A stretch of 64,000 bases of DNA, from the NCBI RefSeq assembly GCF_963662255.1, contig NW_026912151.1:124001-188000 (forward strand). The letters are read 5' to 3'. Positions 60,531 to 64,000 of this stretch are shown piece after piece. The notes beneath the pieces are model-generated. The model saw nothing but the letters and a program-made list of their open reading frames with translations, had not been told where the DNA came from and made no database searches. The first letter of the stretch is position 1. Each line of letters starts with the position of its first letter. Source of the stretch: Cinclus cinclus (Eukaryota; Chordata; Aves; Passeriformes; Cinclidae). Position numbers and translations under genes: made by a program.

Positions 60531-63500
60531 GAGTCCACTTGGCAGATGTCATTTTGTGGGGCGCGTTTGGCCCTCTGATGGCAGCCAGGTTTGGAGGAGG
60601 GGGCAGCTTTGGTCTGGGAGAAATCCTCGTCCTTATGGAATTTTTGGAGGCAAAAGCCCAGGACAGGCCGCAGGCAAGTTGGCTTTGAAAGGAGCCACTT
60701 TCCCCCAAGAAGCCAAACTCAAGAGCCCACTTGGCAGGTGTCATTTTGTAGGGCGCGTTTGGGCCTCCGATGGCAGCCAGGTTTGGAGGAGGGGGCAGCT
60801 TTGGTCTGGGAGAAATCCTCGTCCTTATGGAATTTTTGTCGGCAAAAGCCCTGCATGGGCCGCAGGCAAGTTGACTCCGAAAGGAGGCGCTTTTCCCCAG
60901 GAAGCCAAACTCAAGAGCCCACTTGGCAGATGTCCGTTTGTAGGGCGCGTTTGGGCCTCCGATGGCAGCCAGGTTTGGAGGAGGGGGCAGCTTTGTTCTG
61001 GGAGAAATCCTCGTCCTTCTGGAATTTTTGTACTCAAAAGCCCAGGACGGGCCGCAGGCAAGTTAGGCAAGTTGGCTCCGAAAGGAGGCACTTTTCCCCA
61101 AGAAGCCAAACTCAAGAACCCACAATGCAGATGTCATTTTGTAGGGCGCGTTTGGGCCTCTGAGGGCAGCCAGGTTTGGAGGAGGGGGCAGCTTTGGTCT
61201 GGGAGAAATCCTCGTCCTTATGGAATTTTTGTAGTCTAAAGCCCAGCACGGGCCGCAGGCTAGTTAGGCAAGTTGGCTTTGAAAGGAGGCACTTTTCCGC
61301 AAGAAGCCAAACTCAAGAGCCCACTTGGCAGATGTCATTTTGTAGGGCGCGTTTGGGCCTCCGATGGCAGCCAGGTTTGGAGGAGGGGGCAGCTTTGGTC
61401 TGGGAGAAATCCTTGTCCTTCTGGAATTTTTGTAGGCAAAAGCCCAGGACGGGCCGCAGGCAAGTTGGCTTTGAAAGGAGGCACTTCCACCCAAGAAGCC
61501 AAACTCAAGAGCCCACTTGGCAGGTGTCATTTTGTAGGGCACGTTTGGGCCTCCGATGGCAGCCAGGTTTGGAGGAGGGGGCAGCTTTGGTCTGGGAGAA
61601 ATCCTCGTCCTTCTGGAATTTTTGTAGGCAAAAGCCCTGCATGGGCCGCAGGCAAGTTGACTCCGAAAGGAGGCACTTTTCCCCAGGAAGCCAAACTCAA
61701 GAACCCTCAATGCAGGTGTCATTTTGTGGGGCGCGTTTGGGCCTCCGATGGCAGCCAGGTTTGGAGGAGGGGGCAGCTTTGGTCTGGGAGAAATCCTCGT
61801 CCTTATGGAATTTTTGTAGTCTAAAGCCCAGCACGGGCCGCAGGCTAGTTAGGCAAGTTGGCTTTGAAAGGAGGCACTTTCCCCCAAGAAGCCAAACTCA
61901 AGAGCCCACTTGGCAGATGTCATTTTGTAGGGCGCGTTTGGGCCTCCGATGGCAGCCAGGTTTGGAGGAGGGGGCAGCTTTGGTCTGGGAGAAATCCTCG
62001 TCCTTATGGAATTTTTGTATGCAAAAGCCCAGGACGGGCCGCAGGCAAGTTGGCTTTGAAAGGAGGCACTTCCACCCAAGAAGCCAAACTCAAGAGCCCA
62101 CTTGGCAGATGTCATTTTGTAGGGCGCGTTTGGGCCTCCGATGGCAGCCAGGTTTGGAGGAGGGGGCAGCTTTGGTCTGGGAGAAATCCTCGTCCTTCTG
62201 GAATTTTTGGAGGCAAAAGCCCAGGACGGGCCGCAGGCAAGTTAGGCATTTTGGCTCCGAATGGAGGCACTTTTCCCCAAGAAGCCAAACTCAAGAGCCC
62301 ACTTGGCAGGTGTCATTTTGTAGGGCGCGTTTGGGCCTCCGATGGCAGCCAGGTTTGGAGGAGGGGGCAGCTTTGTTCTGGGAGAAATCCTCGTCCTTAT
62401 GGAATTTTTGTAGGCACAAGCCCAGGACGGGCCGCAGGCAAGTTGGCTTTGAAAGGAGGCACTTTCCCCCAAGAAGCCAAACTCAAGAGCCCACTTGGCA
62501 GGTGTCATTTTGTAGGGCGCGTTTGGGCCTCCGGTGGCAGCCAGGTTTGGAGGAGGGGGCAGCTTTGGTCTGGGAGAAATCCTCGTCCTTCTGGAATTTT
62601 TGTAGGCAAAAGCCCTGCATGGGCCGCAGGCAAGTTGACTCCGAAAGGAGGCACTTTTCCCCAGGAAGCCAAACTCAAGAGCCCACTTGGCAGATGTCCG
62701 TTTGTAGGGCGCGTTTGGGCCTCTGATGGCAGCCAGGTTTGGAGGAGGGGGCAGCTTTGTTCTGGGAGAAATCCTCGTCCTTCTGGAATTTTTGTACTCA
62801 AAAGCCCAGGACGGGCCGCAGGCAAGTTAGGCAAGTTGGCTCCGAAAGGAGGCACTTTTCCCCAAGAAGCCAAACTCAAGAGCCCACTTGGCAGATGTCA
62901 TTTTGTAGGGCGCGTTTGGGCCTCTGATGGCAGCCAGGTTTGGAGGAGGGGGCAGCTTTGGTCTGGGAGAAATCCTCGTCCTTATGGAATTTTTGTAGTC
63001 TAAAGCCCAGCACGGGCCGCAGGCTAGTTAGGCAAGTTGGCTTTGAAAGGAGGCACTTTTCCGCAGGAAGCCAAACTCAAGAGCCCACTTGGCAGATGTC
63101 ATTTTGTAGGGCACGTTTGGGCCTCCGATGGCAGCCAGGTTTGGAGGAGGGGGCAGCTTTGGTCTGGGAGAAATCCTCGTCCTTCTGGAATTTTTGTAGG
63201 CAAAAGCCCTGCATGGGCCGCAGGCAAGTTGACTCCGAAAGGAGGCAATTTTCCCCAGGAAGCCAAACTCAAGAACCCTCAATGCAGGTGTCATTTTGTG
63301 GGGCGCGTTTGGGCCTCCGATGGCAGCCAGGTTTGGAGGAGGGGGCAGCTTTGGTCTGGGAGAAATCCTCGTCCTTATGGAATTTTTGTAGTCTAAAGCC
63401 CAGCACGGGCCGCAGGCAAGTTAGGCAAGTTGGCTTTGAAAGGAGGCACTTTCCCCCAAGAAGCCAAACTCAAGAGCCCACTTGGCAGATGTCATTTTGT

Positions 63501-64000
63501 AGGGCGCGTTTGGGCCTCCGATGGCAGCCAGGTTTGGAGGAGGGGGCAGCTTTGGTCTGGGAGAAATCCTCGTCCTTATGGAATTTTTGTAGGCAAAAGC
63601 CCAGGACGGGCCGCAGGCAAGTTGGCTTTGAAAGGAGGCACTTCCACCCAAGAAGCCAAACTCAAGAGCCCACTTGGCAGATGTCATTTTGTAGGGCGCG
63701 TTTGGGCCTCCGATGGCAGCCAGGTTTGGAGGAGGGGGCAGCTTTGGTCTGGGAGAAATCCTCGTCCTTATGGAATTTTTGTCGGCAAAAGCCCTGCATG
63801 GGCCGCCGGCAAGTTAACTCCGAAAGGAGGCACTTTTCCGCAAGAAGCCAAACTCAAGAGCCCACTTGGCAGATGTCATTTTGTAGGGCGCGTTTGGGCC
63901 TCCGATGGCAGCCAGGTTTGGAGGAGGGGGCAGCTTTGGTCTGGGAGAAATCCTCGTCCTTATGGAATTTTTGTAGGCACAAGCCCAGGACGGGCCGCAG
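60531..64000 (+). repeat. Right tail resembling the left flank
   Basis: Unit types here match those of 1-20 kb rather than the adjacent HORs. There is a 585-bp trimer at 61281-61865 and tctaaag / ctagttag end units near 61233, 61818 and 62997. A ggaggcaaaag unit with the gcattttggctcc linker is followed by ggcacaagcccagg near 62210-62420, like 16380-16600. Several changes are private, such as gaggcgcttttc near 60888 and ggaggcaattttc near 63245. Confidence 0.8.
61281..61865 (+). repeat. 585-bp trimer block in the right tail
   Basis: Same three unit types and order as at 610-1194, more than 60 kb away. The first unit has atccttgtcc near 61411. Confidence 0.84.

Larger units (their letters stand above)
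1..64000 (+). repeat. Satellite DNA array, 192/201-bp monomers, entire window
   Basis: The anchor gaaaggaggcac (or a one-base variant) recurs at 16, 208 and 409 and can be followed to the end of the window at steps of 192 or 201 bp, always in the same orientation. About 327 units fit. The rest of the unit is equally constant: gtcattttgtagggcgcg, gatggcagccaggtttggag, gagggggcagctttggtctg and gagaaatcctcgtcc occur in nearly every copy. No stretch longer than one unit departs from this pattern, so there is no room for an inserted gene or mobile element. Both window edges cut through units, so the array continues on both sides. I do not recognise the family. Its role (centromeric, pericentromeric, subtelomeric or other heterochromatin) cannot be read from the sequence. 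Confidence 0.98.

Noticed and set aside
1..64000. CRISPR array
   Set aside because: Repeats are contiguous units of about 196 bp with no unique spacers; the whole unit is conserved.
1..64000. Human alpha satellite or another CENP-B-box satellite
   Set aside because: The unit is 192/201 bp, not 171. I looked for the TTCGnnnnAnnCGGG core on both strands at the CG sites of the unit (for example around ctccgaaagg) and found no match.
1..64000. Internal 64-bp periodicity (192 = 3 x 64)
   Set aside because: The three 64-bp thirds of the unit at 16-207 show no convincing similarity; the 90-96 bp offset fits better.
1..64000. Embedded transposon, rRNA, tRNA or telomeric repeat
   Set aside because: The satellite unit can be followed without a break across the window, leaving no gap for such an element, and I saw no telomere-like hexamer runs.

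Overview
The whole 64-kb window is one head-to-tail tandem satellite array. I see no gene, RNA gene, transposon or single-copy sequence in it. A unit can be followed from base 1 to base 64000, always in the same orientation, by the anchor gaaaggaggcac. Units come in two main lengths, 192 bp and 201 bp. The 201-bp class carries an extra 9 bp in the linker before the anchor (gcaagttaggcaagttgg instead of gcaagttgg). The average is about 196 bp, or roughly 327 units. The first full unit (16-207) is about 55% GC with more G than C on this strand. I do not recognise the family. It is not human alpha satellite by length, and I found no match to the CENP-B box. A 64-kb satellite with many CpG-to-TpG/CpA differences between copies suggests a eukaryote with germline CpG methylation (vertebrate or plant); I cannot name the host.

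The interest lies in higher-order structure. At 29754-51632 the array is a higher-order repeat (HOR) of exactly 8,426 bp. I counted it unit by unit as 43 monomers (23 of 192 bp, 19 of 201 bp, one of 191 bp). Two full copies (32112-40537 and 40538-48963) differ at about 20 positions that I can find and have no indels relative to each other. A 3' part of an earlier copy precedes them and a truncated copy follows, ending abruptly near 51632. The HOR contains older internal duplications of 978 bp (5 units) and 1,179 bp (6 units).

The flanks are less regular. From 1 to about 11.4 kb and 17.2 to 21 kb the array is a mosaic of 3-, 6-, 8- and 13-unit blocks, including a recurring 585-bp trimer. At 11367-17216 there are three related blocks of 11, 9 and 10 units. 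At 21.0-25.2 kb a segment is repeated at an offset of 2,347-2,349 bp, and 25.2-29.8 kb is transitional. At 49.6-60.5 kb a second long-period repeat (offset 6,058, then 6,460, then 6,660 bp) shows step changes of whole units. The last 3.5 kb resembles the left flank, as if the middle HOR had expanded inside an older array.

The very long open reading frames (up to 950 codons) are a by-product: both unit lengths are multiples of three and the unit has few stop codons in two frames on each strand. Codon positions vary without regard to amino-acid change, so I do not annotate them as genes.
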